DNA of 12,986 nucleotides from positions 1 to 12,986 of the forward strand of contig JAFSDQ010000022.1 of NCBI GenBank assembly GCA_017436135.1. Direction: 5' to 3'. This document shows, one piece after another, positions 1 through 7,616 of this stretch; the first letter of the stretch is position 1; each line of letters starts with the position of its first letter. The notes below the pieces were generated by a model that did no database searches, was not told the DNA's origin, and was given only the letters and a program-made list of their open reading frames with translations. Source of the stretch: Clostridia bacterium. GTDB taxonomy: Bacteria > Bacillota_A > Clostridia > Monoglobales > Monoglobaceae. The position numbers and the translations under genes were made by a program.

Positions 1-1
1 C

Positions 2-940
2 GTTAAGAACATGATCACCGGTGCTGCTCAGATGGACGGTGCTATCTTGGTTGTATCATCTGCTGATGGTCCTATGCCCCAGACAAGAGAGCACATCTTG
101 CTTTCACGTCAGGTTGGCGTACCTTATATCGTAGTATTCATGAACAAGGTTGACCAGGTTGACGATCCCGAACTTCTCGAGCTCGTTGAAATGGAAATCA
201 GAGACCTTCTCACAGAGTATGAGTTCCCCGGAGATGATATCCCGATTGTTAAGGGTTCAGGTCTTCAGGTTCTTGAGAGTGCTTCTACAGATCCTTCTGC
301 TCCTGAATACGCTTGTATCCACGAGCTTATGGAAGCTGTTGACAGCTACATCCCCACACCTGAAAGAAAGAGCGATTTGCCTTTCTTGATGCCTGTCGAG
401 GACGTATTCTCAATCACAGGTCGTGGTACAGTTGCTACAGGCCGTGTTGAGAGAGGTCAGCTCAATATGTCTGATGAAGTTGAAATCGTTGGTCTTTCTG
501 ACGAATCAAGAAAAGTAGTTGTAACAGGTATCGAGATGTTCAGAAAGCTTCTTGACTATGCAGAAGCTGGTGACAACATCGGTGCACTTCTCCGTGGTGT
601 AGCAAGAGACGAAATCGAAAGAGGACAGGTTCTTGCAAAGCCCGGCACAATCACACCTCACACTCAGTTCAAGGGCGAAGTTTACGTTCTTACTAAGGAA
701 GAGGGTGGACGTCATACTCCTTTCTTCACAAACTACAGACCTCAGTTCTATTTCAGAACAACTGACGTTACAGGTGTTGTAAACCTTCCTGAAGGTACAG
801 AAATGTGTATGCCTGGCGACAACGTAACAATGGATGTTGAACTTACAACAACTATTGCTATCGAGCCCGGTCTCCGTTTCGCTATCCGTGAAGGTGGTAG
901 AACAGTTGGTTCAGGCGTTGTTACTGAAGTTCTCAAATAA
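2..940 (+). CDS. tuf: Elongation factor Tu, 3' portion (5' end outside window)
   Basis: EF-Tu is the GTPase that brings aminoacyl-tRNA to the ribosomal A site. The open frame runs from base 2 ([10 protein letters not shown]) to TAA at 938-940. About 85-90 N-terminal residues, with the P-loop, switch I and DCPGH, lie upstream of the window. Visible are the G4 motif NKVD, the G5 region, domain II ([15 protein letters not shown]) and domain III with [24 protein letters not shown] and the terminal TEVLK. The G5 signature usually read as GSAL is GSGL here, followed by a stretch ([12 protein letters not shown]) longer than the E. coli equivalent. The ATG at position 11 is internal Met, not the start. 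A strong terminator follows directly, so tuf is the last gene of its operon. Identity is certain; only completeness is limited. Confidence 0.97.
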   Translation, partial: VKNMITGAAQMDGAILVVSSADGPMPQTREHILLSRQVGVPYIVVFMNKVDQVDDPELLELVEMEIRDLLTEYEFPGDDIPIVKGSGLQVLESASTDPSAPEYACIHELMEAVDSYIPTPERKSDLPFLMPVEDVFSITGRGTVATGRVERGQLNMSDEVEIVGLSDESRKVVVTGIEMFRKLLDYAEAGDNIGALLRGVARDEIERGQVLAKPGTITPHTQFKGEVYVLTKEEGGRHTPFFTNYRPQFYFRTTDVTGVVNLPEGTEMCMPGDNVTMDVELTTTIAIEPGLRFAIREGGRTVGSGVVTEVLK

Positions 941-956
941 TTATATTTGACATTTT

Positions 957-988
957 AAAAGCCGTAGCTTTTTTGCTACGGCTTTTTG
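957..988 (+). terminator. Rho-independent terminator after tuf, usable in both directions
   Basis: Perfect 8-bp stem GCCGTAGC (961-968) / GCTACGGC (975-982) with a T6 loop, preceded by AAAA (957-960) and followed by TTTTT (983-987). Because A-runs and T-runs flank both sides, it can also stop the leftward HAD gene that ends at 1067. Confidence 0.9.
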
Positions 989-1000
989 TTTGCAAATCTC

Positions 1001-1045
1001 GGATGAGGTGGAATTTGTAGGGACAGGCGTCCCCGACGGTCCGTT
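1001..1045. repeat. Possible dispersed intergenic repeat (GTAGGGACAGGCGTCCCC type)
   Basis: This short intergenic stretch is GC-richer than its surroundings and has a small hairpin, GGGAC (1020-1024) / GTCCC (1029-1033). From memory it resembles a GTAGGG..GGCGTCCCCGACGG..CCG sequence scattered between genes in many gut Clostridia. There is only one copy in this window, so calling it a genomic repeat is inference. The rest of 989-1066 shows nothing else. Confidence 0.35.
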
Positions 1046-1066
1046 TGGATTGTCTGTTTTGTGTTT

Positions 1067-1870
1067 TTATATAAGTCCAAGCTCTGAAAGAGCCACAGCT
1101 ACGCCTTCTTCTCCAACACTTCGGGTATATTTTTTTACAACTCCGTCAAGAAGAGGGGAGTGAGGCGTCATTGCAACTCCGCAGCCAACAGTTGTCAGCA
1201 TATCCAAATCGTTTTCGTCATCTCCGAAAGCGTAAGTGTTTTTTATATCAATGCCAAAATGTTTGATTACATTTTTTATTCCTGAAGCTTTAGTGATGCC
1301 CGCGCGGCTTACATCCCCTGAATTATATCCGTGATGCAGATTGACCTTGAATTTTCCGTTAAAGGCTTCAACAAGCTTTTTGTATTGGCTTTCTTCATCA
1401 AAGGCAAAGACAATCTTGTTTACCTCAAGTCCGTCTAGACTCTCAAAGGGGAGAAATGCGGAAGTGTCAACATTAAAAATATCTAAAAATTTTTCAAGCA
1501 ATTCTCTTCTTGCTCTGCCAAAGTAACAACGGTCAAAGGTTTCTACGTCATAGGCAATATTATTTTTGTCAAGAAAATCAATAAGAGGTATAAGCTCATT
1601 GTGGGGAATACATTCATTTATAAGTTTTTTGCCATTTACCTCAATTGCGGCACCATTGCTTGTAATGATGCAGTCAAAATCAATCCCTAAATCAGACATA
1701 TACCCCTTTGAGCGTCCTGTTGCAATCCCTGTAAGATAGCCGTTTTCCTTAAGTTTTGCAATAGCTTCCTTTGTTGCCTTTGTGGGGACATAAATTTCTA
1801 ATCTCTCGTCAACTAATGTTCCGTCTATGTCAAAAAATACTGCACCTTTGTAATTTATCTTATTTTTCAT
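1067..1870 (-). CDS. HAD-superfamily hydrolase, Cof type (sugar/nucleotide phosphatase-like)
   Basis: A 267-residue cytoplasmic phosphohydrolase. HAD motif I is FFDIDGTLV with nucleophile and acid Asp14/Asp16. The motif II Thr is in TGIATGRS, the Lys motif is near TKASGIKNVIKHFG, and motif IV is GDDENDLDML (about 216-225). The inserted cap between motifs II and III and the KASGIK / GDDENDxxML pattern place it in the Cof (class IIB cap) group, which dephosphorylates sugar phosphates, FMN or nucleotides. The substrate cannot be read from sequence. The frame stays open upstream to 1978, but ATG at 1868-1870 is chosen because GGAGGG sits 6 bases before it and the homologous region starts just after; the upstream extension overlaps the promoter. 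It diverges from ygiQ and faces the tuf terminator. Confidence 0.9.
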   Translation of the reverse strand: MKNKINYKGAVFFDIDGTLVDERLEIYVPTKATKEAIAKLKENGYLTGIATGRSKGYMSDLGIDFDCIITSNGAAIEVNGKKLINECIPHNELIPLIDFLDKNNIAYDVETFDRCYFGRARRELLEKFLDIFNVDTSAFLPFESLDGLEVNKIVFAFDEESQYKKLVEAFNGKFKVNLHHGYNSGDVSRAGITKASGIKNVIKHFGIDIKNTYAFGDDENDLDMLTTVGCGVAMTPHSPLLDGVVKKYTRSVGEEGVAVALSELGLI

Positions 1871-1901
1871 CTTTTGCCCTCCAAGATATTCTATATGATA
1901 T

Positions 1902-1930
1902 ATTGTATCCAAAGCAGGGGTAAAAATCAA
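1902..1930 (-). promoter_or_regulatory. Sigma-A promoter for the HAD gene
   Basis: On the minus strand: -35 TTGATT (plus 1925-1930), exactly 17 bases, then -10 TACAAT (plus 1902-1907). Predicted start near 1895 gives a leader of about 25 bases containing GGAGGG. The -35 box lies on one arm of the inverted repeat shared with the ygiQ promoter. Confidence 0.7.
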
Positions 1931-1958
1931 GTATATATATCTATATCTCTTGATTTTT
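1922..1958. promoter_or_regulatory. Inverted repeat joining two divergent promoters (possible operator)
   Basis: AAAAATCAAG (1922-1931) is the perfect reverse complement of CTTGATTTTT (1949-1958), with a 17-base AT-only-rich spacer (1932-1948). Each arm contains the -35 TTGATT of one divergent promoter, so a dimeric protein bound here would affect both. It may also simply be a symmetric promoter pair; no regulator gene lies next to it. Confidence 0.5.
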
Positions 1959-1978
1959 TCCTTGAAATGTTGTATCAT
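1950..1978 (+). promoter_or_regulatory. Sigma-A promoter for ygiQ-folD operon, predicted leaderless
   Basis: TTGATT (1950-1955), 17 bases, TATCAT (1973-1978). Transcription should begin about 7 bases after the -10, at roughly 1985-1986, which is the ATG of ygiQ itself. There is no other convincing promoter and no Shine-Dalgarno sequence upstream of that ATG. Confidence 0.6.
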
Positions 1979-1985
1979 ATAAGCT

Positions 1986-3932
1986 ATGGATAACAGAGAA
2001 AAATTTTTACCGATAAGTAAATACGATATGCAAAGTCGGGGGATAGAACAGCTTGACTTTGTCTTTGTTACGGGTGATGCTTATACAGACCACCCCAGCT
2101 TTGCCAATGCCTTAATTCCCAGATTGCTTGAGAGTCTTGGCTATACCGTGGGCATACTTGCCCAGCCCGATTGGCACAGCTTTGATGCCTTTACAGAGTT
2201 TGGAAAGCCTAAATATGCATTTTTTGTAAGTGGCGGAAATATTGATTCTATGGTAAATCACTATACAGCGGCGAAGAAGCGGAGAAACGAAGATTTATAC
2301 TCTCCCGGTGGTGAAACAGGGCATAGACCGGACAGAGCAACAATTGTGTATTGTAATAGAATAAGAGAGGCTTACGGCAAGGAAATCCCTGTTATAATCG
2401 GGGGAATTGAAGCAAGCTTGCGGCGATTTGCTCATTATGATTACTGGACAGACAAGGTAAGACGAAGCATATTGATAGACAGCGGTGCAGACCTTTTGAT
2501 TTATGGTATGGGGGAGCATCAGACGGAAGAAATAGCAGAACTTTTATCTATGGGAGTAGATGTCCGGGACATTAAAAATGTAAGAGGGACTGTGTACAAG
2601 GAAGATTTGGCTGAAAATCTTCCGCCTGATGGAGTTGTTGTTGAGGAATACAATAAGGTTTCCAATGATAAGCGGGAATATGCAAAGGCGACGGCTATGC
2701 AGTATAGAGAACAGGATGCATACAGAGGGAGAGCGGTAATACAGCTTGACAGAGATAAATATATAGTACAAAATCCCCCTGCATATCCCCTTACAACAGA
2801 GGAGCTTGACAGGATTTATGAGCTGCCATATATGCGAACATATCATCCGGTATACGAAAAACAAGGCGGTGTTCCTGCTATAGAAGAGGTTAAGTTTTCT
2901 ATAACCTCATCCAGGGGCTGCTTTGGTGCCTGCAGCTTTTGTGCCCTCACCTTTCATCAAGGCAGAACAATATCTGCCAGAAGTCACCAGTCAATTCTGC
3001 GGGAGGCGGAGCTTTTAACAAAGCTGCCTGATTTTAAGGGATATATTCATGATGTGGGAGGTCCTACCGCAAACTTTCGTGCTCCGTCCTGTGAAAAACA
3101 GATGAAATATGGGGTGTGTAAGGATAGGCAATGCTTGTTTCCAAGCCCTTGCAAAAATCTTCAGGTTTCACACAGAGAATATGTGGAGCTTTTGAGAAAG
3201 CTTCGGAAAATCAAGGGTGTCAAAAGAGTTTTTGTACGCTCGGGCATAAGATATGATTACCTTATATATGACAAGGATGATGAGTTTTTCAGAGAACTGT
3301 GCAAGCACCATATCAGCGGACAGCTTAAGGTTGCCCCCGAGCATATTTCCGATAATGTGCTTAAGTATATGGGAAAACCCTCGGCAGAGGTGTATAAAAA
3401 GTTCAGCGACAAATATAAAAGGATAAATGAGGAGCTTGGGAAAAAACAATTTCTTGTGCCATATCTCATGTCCTCCCATCCGGGAAGCCGGCTGAAGGAT
3501 GCGATTTCTCTGGCGGAGTATCTTCGGGATAATAAACTAAATCCGGAACAGGTTCAGGATTTTTATCCAACCCCGGGGAGCTTGTCTACCTGTATGTACC
3601 ATACGGGGATAGACCCACGAACAATGGAGAGTGTGTACGTACCTAAAACATACGAGGAAAAACAGATGCAAAGGGCTCTTTTGCAGTACAGACGCCCCGA
3701 GAATTACAATCTTGTCTACAAAGCCTTAAAAGAGGCGAAACGCCTTGATTTAATAGGAAATGGAGAAAGATGTCTGATAAAAGATAAAAGAAAAGGAGAA
3801 TTTAAAGATGGCAAAGATTTTAAGCGGAAAGACAGTATCAGCAAGAGTAAAAGAGGAGCTGAAAAAAGAGGTAGAAGCACTGACAAAGGCAGGAACACAG
3901 CCGGGGCTCGCCGTAGTAATCGTGGGCGATGA
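1986..3932 (+). CDS. ygiQ: YgiQ-family radical SAM protein
   Basis: A 648-residue YgiQ-type radical SAM enzyme whose exact reaction is not established. The N-terminal part ([37 protein letters not shown]) is typical of the family. The iron-sulphur motif CxxxCxxC is Cys312, Cys316 and Cys319 ([17 protein letters not shown]). A second Cys-rich stretch ([15 protein letters not shown]...PC) follows, then LKVAPEHIS and [20 protein letters not shown]. The start at 1986 is fixed by an in-frame stop (TAA, 1980-1982) directly upstream; no ribosome site precedes it. After the conserved end ([12 protein letters not shown]) comes a Lys/Arg-rich tail. Residues 608-648 of this tail are encoded inside folD in another frame, an unusual 125-bp overlap. 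The tail could be a read-through product of a lost stop codon. Confidence 0.93.
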   Translation: MDNREKFLPISKYDMQSRGIEQLDFVFVTGDAYTDHPSFANALIPRLLESLGYTVGILAQPDWHSFDAFTEFGKPKYAFFVSGGNIDSMVNHYTAAKKRRNEDLYSPGGETGHRPDRATIVYCNRIREAYGKEIPVIIGGIEASLRRFAHYDYWTDKVRRSILIDSGADLLIYGMGEHQTEEIAELLSMGVDVRDIKNVRGTVYKEDLAENLPPDGVVVEEYNKVSNDKREYAKATAMQYREQDAYRGRAVIQLDRDKYIVQNPPAYPLTTEELDRIYELPYMRTYHPVYEKQGGVPAIEEVKFSITSSRGCFGACSFCALTFHQGRTISARSHQSILREAELLTKLPDFKGYIHDVGGPTANFRAPSCEKQMKYGVCKDRQCLFPSPCKNLQVSHREYVELLRKLRKIKGVKRVFVRSGIRYDYLIYDKDDEFFRELCKHHISGQLKVAPEHISDNVLKYMGKPSAEVYKKFSDKYKRINEELGKKQFLVPYLMSSHPGSRLKDAISLAEYLRDNKLNPEQVQDFYPTPGSLSTCMYHTGIDPRTMESVYVPKTYEEKQMQRALLQYRRPENYNLVYKALKEAKRLDLIGNGERCLIKDKRKGEFKDGKDFKRKDSISKSKRGAEKRGRSTDKGRNTAGARRSNRGR

Positions 3933-4668
3933 TTCTGCCTCTAAAGTATATGTGGCAAATAAGGAAAAGGCTTGTGCGGAGCTTTCAATGTATTCAGAAA
4001 AGTATGCCCTGCCCCAGGAAACAACAGAGGAAGAGCTTCTCTCTCTTATAAATAAGCTGAATAATGATGATAAAATACACGGTGTATTGGTTCAGCTTCC
4101 ACTCCCCAAGCATCTTGACGATAAAACCATAATTAACAATATTCTTCCCCAAAAGGATGTGGATGCTTTTCATCCCACCAATGTAGGCAGAATTATGATA
4201 GGGGATTTTGATTTTGTGCCTTGTACTCCTGCAGGAATAATGGAGCTTATCCACGAAAGCGGAGTAGAGGTAGAGGGCAAGGAATGTGTTGTCATAGGAA
4301 GAAGTAATATTGTAGGAAAGCCAATGTCTATGCTTCTTCTTCACGAAAACGGCACAGTTACAACCTGTCATTCCAGAACAAAGGATTTAAAGGCGGCAAC
4401 CCGTCGTGCAGATATTCTTGTTGCGGCTGTAGGTATTCCTAAATTTGTGACAGGGGATATGGTAAAAGAGGGAGCGGTTGTAATTGATGTAGGAATGGAC
4501 AGAGATGAAAACGGCAAGCTTTGCGGTGATGTGGACTTTGATTCAGTAGAACCAGTTGCAGGAGCAATCACCCCTGTACCCGGCGGTGTTGGACCTATGA
4601 CAATTGCAATGCTCATGAAAAACACATTAACTGCCGCAAAGAGAGCCCACGAGAAAAAGCAGGGATAA
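3808..4668 (+). CDS. folD: Bifunctional methylenetetrahydrofolate dehydrogenase / cyclohydrolase
   Basis: A 286-residue FolD, the normal family length. It interconverts 5,10-methylene-, methenyl- and 10-formyl-tetrahydrofolate with NADP for purine, Met-tRNA formylation and one-carbon supply. Visible motifs are [18 protein letters not shown] with the catalytic Lys of the YVxNKxK motif, [22 protein letters not shown] (usually DVDGFHP, so Gly to Ala here), [11 protein letters not shown], the nucleotide-binding [18 protein letters not shown], and the terminal [15 protein letters not shown]. The start at 3808 is set by AGGAGA some 8 bases upstream and by the family's N-terminal pattern ([11 protein letters not shown]). 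It overlaps the last 125 bp of ygiQ and is followed after 3 bases by the small Cys protein, so the three are probably one transcript. Confidence 0.97.
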   Translation: MAKILSGKTVSARVKEELKKEVEALTKAGTQPGLAVVIVGDDSASKVYVANKEKACAELSMYSEKYALPQETTEEELLSLINKLNNDDKIHGVLVQLPLPKHLDDKTIINNILPQKDVDAFHPTNVGRIMIGDFDFVPCTPAGIMELIHESGVEVEGKECVVIGRSNIVGKPMSMLLLHENGTVTTCHSRTKDLKAATRRADILVAAVGIPKFVTGDMVKEGAVVIDVGMDRDENGKLCGDVDFDSVEPVAGAITPVPGGVGPMTIAMLMKNTLTAAKRAHEKKQG

Positions 4669-4671
4669 AAT

Positions 4672-4845
4672 ATGATAAATTGCGAAGATTGTATGAATTA
4701 TTACTATGACGAAGAGGGTGAATATTACACTTGTTCCGTTCAGCTTGACGAGGACGAGATGTATAAATTTATGGGCGGACAAATACGAGAATGCCCATAT
4801 TACCGCCCCGGTGATGAATATACAATAGTAAGAAAACAAAAATAA
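4672..4845 (+). CDS. Small four-cysteine protein, DUF6472-like
   Basis: A 57-residue protein beginning MINCEDCMNYYYDEEGEYYT and ending TIVRKQK. It has four Cys arranged CxxC (4, 7), then Cys21 and Cys41 (ECPYYRPGDEY), and is rich in Asp, Glu and Tyr. The pattern suggests one bound metal, probably zinc. From memory it matches the Clostridial small family labelled DUF6472, which often follows folD; no function is known to me. The start ATG lies 3 bases after the folD stop. The ribosome site AGGG overlaps the folD stop codon, which implies translational coupling. The two-way terminator begins at its own stop codon. Confidence 0.82.
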   Translation: MINCEDCMNYYYDEEGEYYTCSVQLDEDEMYKFMGGQIRECPYYRPGDEYTIVRKQK

Positions 4846-4878
4846 AACAGAGGATAGGTAAGACCTATCCTCTGTTTT
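4845..4878. terminator. Bidirectional terminator between convergent genes
   Basis: Perfect 15-bp stem: 4845-4859 (AAACAGAGGATAGGT) and 4863-4877 with loop AAG. It is A-rich on the left and T-rich on the right (GTTTTC), so it works for both strands. The stop codon and last two codons of the leftward GTPase-nuclease gene are inside the stem. Confidence 0.9.
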
Positions 4879-7417
4879 CGTTTATAAGCTCTCGTATTTC
4901 ATTTTCCGCTGCTTCTACCTCAAGACGGAATTCGTCGGCAGAAATTCGAAAAGCACCGTTACCGAGAATAATCAGCTGTTCCATATAGTCCGAGGTGGCA
5001 ACACGGACATTATGGTTTTTGCCAAGCTCGTGTGTTGTTTTTTCTATATAAGAGTCGGCGGTTTCAGCTTCTTTAGTATACACCACATTTACATTATGAA
5101 TTTTTTCAACGCTGCCCGGGTTGCCTTTTACCTTGTAAGCATCAAAGACAAGAATAACCTCAACGTTTCTCATTGCCCTGTATGCGCTGACTCGGGTAAG
5201 AAGCTTGTTCCTTGCATATTCAAGGTCAATGTCGGCGGCGTCCTTCAAGTCTTTCCAGGCAAAAATTATGTTGTAGCCGTCAATCAGCATATAATCCCCT
5301 CGTTTTGGCTTTGGCTTGGGGGTTTTATATTTATATTCAGCTGTCTTTCGGGGCTGCATTGCGTTGAAATTTCTATGAACAACCTTGCCATAAGTCTGTT
5401 CAAATATTTTAAGAAGCTCTTCGTCGCTTGCCAAGCTGTGGTTTGAATGATTTTCCACAGCTTGCCGTGGCATTTTGACTTCAGGCTCACTTAAATCATA
5501 GGCAGGAAGATGCATATAATCTGCTACCTGATCCCATTTTACAATAAAGCCTGACCCGTGAGAGCAAAAAACGGAATCGGGTGTGTTGTCCGGGTCTGCT
5601 TCAGGGTCATAGCCAATTGTATCTATTACCTGTTCTGTGTCAGAGCAAGGCTCGTATCCTGAAAGAGAGCAGGAAATGCGGCCTCTTCCCCGAGTATAAG
5701 AGGTAAGATTTTTTTGATAGTCCCTCATTTTTGCCGCAGGAGCAGTTCCTTTAATGTAAGAGATTTCTCCAATGGTTTCAGGAGGCGAGATTTCACCGCT
5801 CATCTGGCTGATATCTGTCATCGCTCTTCCTACACAGTCTGTGGGAAGTTCAATGGAAAACTTAAACCAAGGCTCAAGCAGAACATTCTTCGCCTGCATC
5901 AATCCCTGACGGATTGCCCGATATGTGGCTTGACGGAAATCTCCGCCCTCTGTATGCTTAATGTGAGCCTTACCTGCAACCAGGGTAATCTTCATGTCTG
6001 TTATGGGCGAGCCTGTAAGGACCCCCAAATGGGTTTTTTCTTCAAGATGAGTCATAATCAATCGTTGCCAGTTTCGGTCAAGCTCATCTTCATTGCATTT
6101 TGTGCTGAATTTAAGTCCGCTTCCCCGCTCAATGGGTTCAAGAAGAAGATGAACCTCTGCATAGTGACGAAGAGGCTCAAAATGCCCTACGCCCTCCACT
6201 TTTTCTGCTATGGTTTCTTTATATATTATGCTTCCCTTTTCAAATTCTACGGCCATTTTAAAACGCTCTGCTATAATGCTCTTCAGCACTTCTAACTGAA
6301 CCTCTCCCATAATCTGTACCTGAATTTCCTTTAGCTGTTCGTTCCACATAATATGAAGCTGTGTTTCTTCCTCCCCAAGCTGTTTTAAGTTAGAAATTGC
6401 TGTATGCAGATCGACTCCCTTGGGCAATATTACAGAGTAGGTAAAAATAGGTTCAAGAGAAAGTGCCTCGGAATTTTCTTCTCTGCCAAGTCCCATACCG
6501 GGATAGGTTTTCACCGGTCCTGTTATTGCACAAACAGTGCCTGTGTCTGCATGGGATACGGGAGTATACTTCTCTCCCGAATATATGCGGATTTCGTTTA
6601 CTTTTTCGGGGGCGTCAGTCCCGATAAGCTCCTTTACCTTAAGAGTGCCTCCTGTTATTTTAAGGTGGGTAAGGCGGTTGCCCTTATCGTCTTCGGATAT
6701 TTTAAACACCTTTGCACCAAAGTCGGAGTGGTGAGGTTTTTCCTTTGTGTATTCATCAAGCAGAGCTGAAAAATCGTCAATACCATCCAGCTTCAAGGCA
6801 GACCCAAAACAACAGGGAAAAATATTTCGATTTAAAATAGCATCCCTCAAGGAATCCTTTGAAAGAGGCTTTCCCCGTAAATATTCCTCCATTAGTAGTT
6901 CGTCGCACATAGCGACGGTTTCCGAAAAATTGGGATTATTCTGATAATTGCTGAAATCAACACAATTATCACTCAAACGGGCTGAAAGCTCCGCCATAAG
7001 CTCATCTTGCTTATCCTCTGCCAGGTCCATTTTGTTTACAAAGATAAAGGTAGGAATAGAGTGGTGGCAAAGAAGTCGCCACAGGGTTTCTGTGTGGCTC
7101 TGCACTCCGTCGGTTCCGCTGATTACCAAAATTGCATAGTCGAGGACCTGCAGAGTGCGTTCCATCTCTGCAGAAAAGTCAATGTGACCGGGAGTATCAA
7201 GCAAAGTAAATTCTGCTGACCCGGAAGAGATAATTGCCTGCTTTGAGAAGATAGTAATTCCCCGGTCGCGTTCTATTTTGTTTGTGTCAAGGTAGGCGTC
7301 TTTGTGGTCAACTCTGCCCAATTTTTTTGTCATTCCAAATGAATACAAAAGCCCCTCTGAAAGGGTTGTTTTGCCGGAATCCACGTGAGCCAAAATACCG
7401 ATTGCAAGTTTTTTCAT
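4865..7417 (-). CDS. Tet(M)-like ribosomal GTPase fused to a C-terminal Rae1/YacP NYN endoribonuclease domain
   Basis: An 850-residue cytoplasmic fusion. Residues 1-650 follow EF-G/Tet(M) layout: P-loop AHVDSGKT (10-17), RGIT (52-55), DTPGH (74-78), NKMD (128-131), GSAL (205-208), then domains II-V. The tip of domain IV, where Tet(M) has YSPVSTPADF, reads HIKHTEGGDFR (485-495), so tetracycline protection is not supported. After a basic linker (KYKTPKPKPKRG) residues 708-850 match B. subtilis YacP/Rae1. These include IDGYN (Asp713), VFDA (Asp759), TKEAETAD (Asp788) and ATSDYMEQ (Asp810), all acidic active-site positions kept. Rae1 cuts mRNA in the ribosomal A site and Tet(M)-type GTPases act in the same site. 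A role in ribosome clearing or mRNA surveillance is inference. Start ATG 7415-7417 has GGGGA just upstream. The gene has its own promoter and an 87-base leader. Confidence 0.9.
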   Translation of the reverse strand: MKKLAIGILAHVDSGKTTLSEGLLYSFGMTKKLGRVDHKDAYLDTNKIERDRGITIFSKQAIISSGSAEFTLLDTPGHIDFSAEMERTLQVLDYAILVISGTDGVQSHTETLWRLLCHHSIPTFIFVNKMDLAEDKQDELMAELSARLSDNCVDFSNYQNNPNFSETVAMCDELLMEEYLRGKPLSKDSLRDAILNRNIFPCCFGSALKLDGIDDFSALLDEYTKEKPHHSDFGAKVFKISEDDKGNRLTHLKITGGTLKVKELIGTDAPEKVNEIRIYSGEKYTPVSHADTGTVCAITGPVKTYPGMGLGREENSEALSLEPIFTYSVILPKGVDLHTAISNLKQLGEEETQLHIMWNEQLKEIQVQIMGEVQLEVLKSIIAERFKMAVEFEKGSIIYKETIAEKVEGVGHFEPLRHYAEVHLLLEPIERGSGLKFSTKCNEDELDRNWQRLIMTHLEEKTHLGVLTGSPITDMKITLVAGKAHIKHTEGGDFRQATYRAIRQGLMQAKNVLLEPWFKFSIELPTDCVGRAMTDISQMSGEISPPETIGEISYIKGTAPAAKMRDYQKNLTSYTRGRGRISCSLSGYEPCSDTEQVIDTIGYDPEADPDNTPDSVFCSHGSGFIVKWDQVADYMHLPAYDLSEPEVKMPRQAVENHSNHSLASDEELLKIFEQTYGKVVHRNFNAMQPRKTAEYKYKTPKPKPKRGDYMLIDGYNIIFAWKDLKDAADIDLEYARNKLLTRVSAYRAMRNVEVILVFDAYKVKGNPGSVEKIHNVNVVYTKEAETADSYIEKTTHELGKNHNVRVATSDYMEQLIILGNGAFRISADEFRLEVEAAENEIRELINENRG

Positions 7418-7510
7418 AATAGTCCCCGTTTAACCTGAAATAAGTTATCACATTCGTACAAGCTTTCGTCATTACTTCAAGTTTAAAATAAAGTAGCATT
7501 ATTTCAAAAA

Positions 7511-7539
7511 ATTATAGCATATTTATAGGTTTTTATCAA
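7511..7539 (-). promoter_or_regulatory. Near-consensus sigma-A promoter for the GTPase-NYN gene
   Basis: Minus strand TTGATA (plus 7534-7539), 17 bases, TATAAT (plus 7511-7516) with an extended TG upstream of the -10 (TGCTATAAT). Start is predicted near 7504, giving a leader of about 87 bases before the ATG. I see no convincing terminator hairpin or attenuator in that leader. Confidence 0.8.
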
Positions 7540-7616
7540 CATAATTTTATTAGGAACTTATATTTTTTGCATAAATGCGGAAAATATTTTTATGGCTGAA
7601 AAACGGAGGGGAAAAA

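Noticed and set aside
1871..1978. N-terminal 36-residue extension of the HAD protein
   Set aside because: It would begin inside the divergent ygiQ promoter and upstream of the HAD promoter start; the ATG at 1870 has a clear ribosome site and family N-terminus.
3994..4371. Minus-strand ORFs opposite folD, ygiQ and ptsI
   Set aside because: All lie antisense to well-supported genes, lack ribosome sites and show no domain features.
4865..7417. Tetracycline resistance gene tet(M)/tet(W)
   Set aside because: The GTPase part is related, but the domain IV tip that displaces tetracycline in Tet(M) is not conserved and the NYN domain is foreign to Tet proteins. Resistance should not be claimed from sequence.
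7308..7499. Leader ORF upstream of and overlapping the GTPase-NYN gene (MLLYFKLEV...)
   Set aside because: No ribosome site before its ATG, it runs out of frame far into the gene, and nothing like the known tet(M) leader peptide is present.
7575..7616. Earlier start for ptsI at 7575
   Set aside because: No ribosome site, and the extra 14 residues do not fit the family; GGAGGGG precedes the ATG at 7617.
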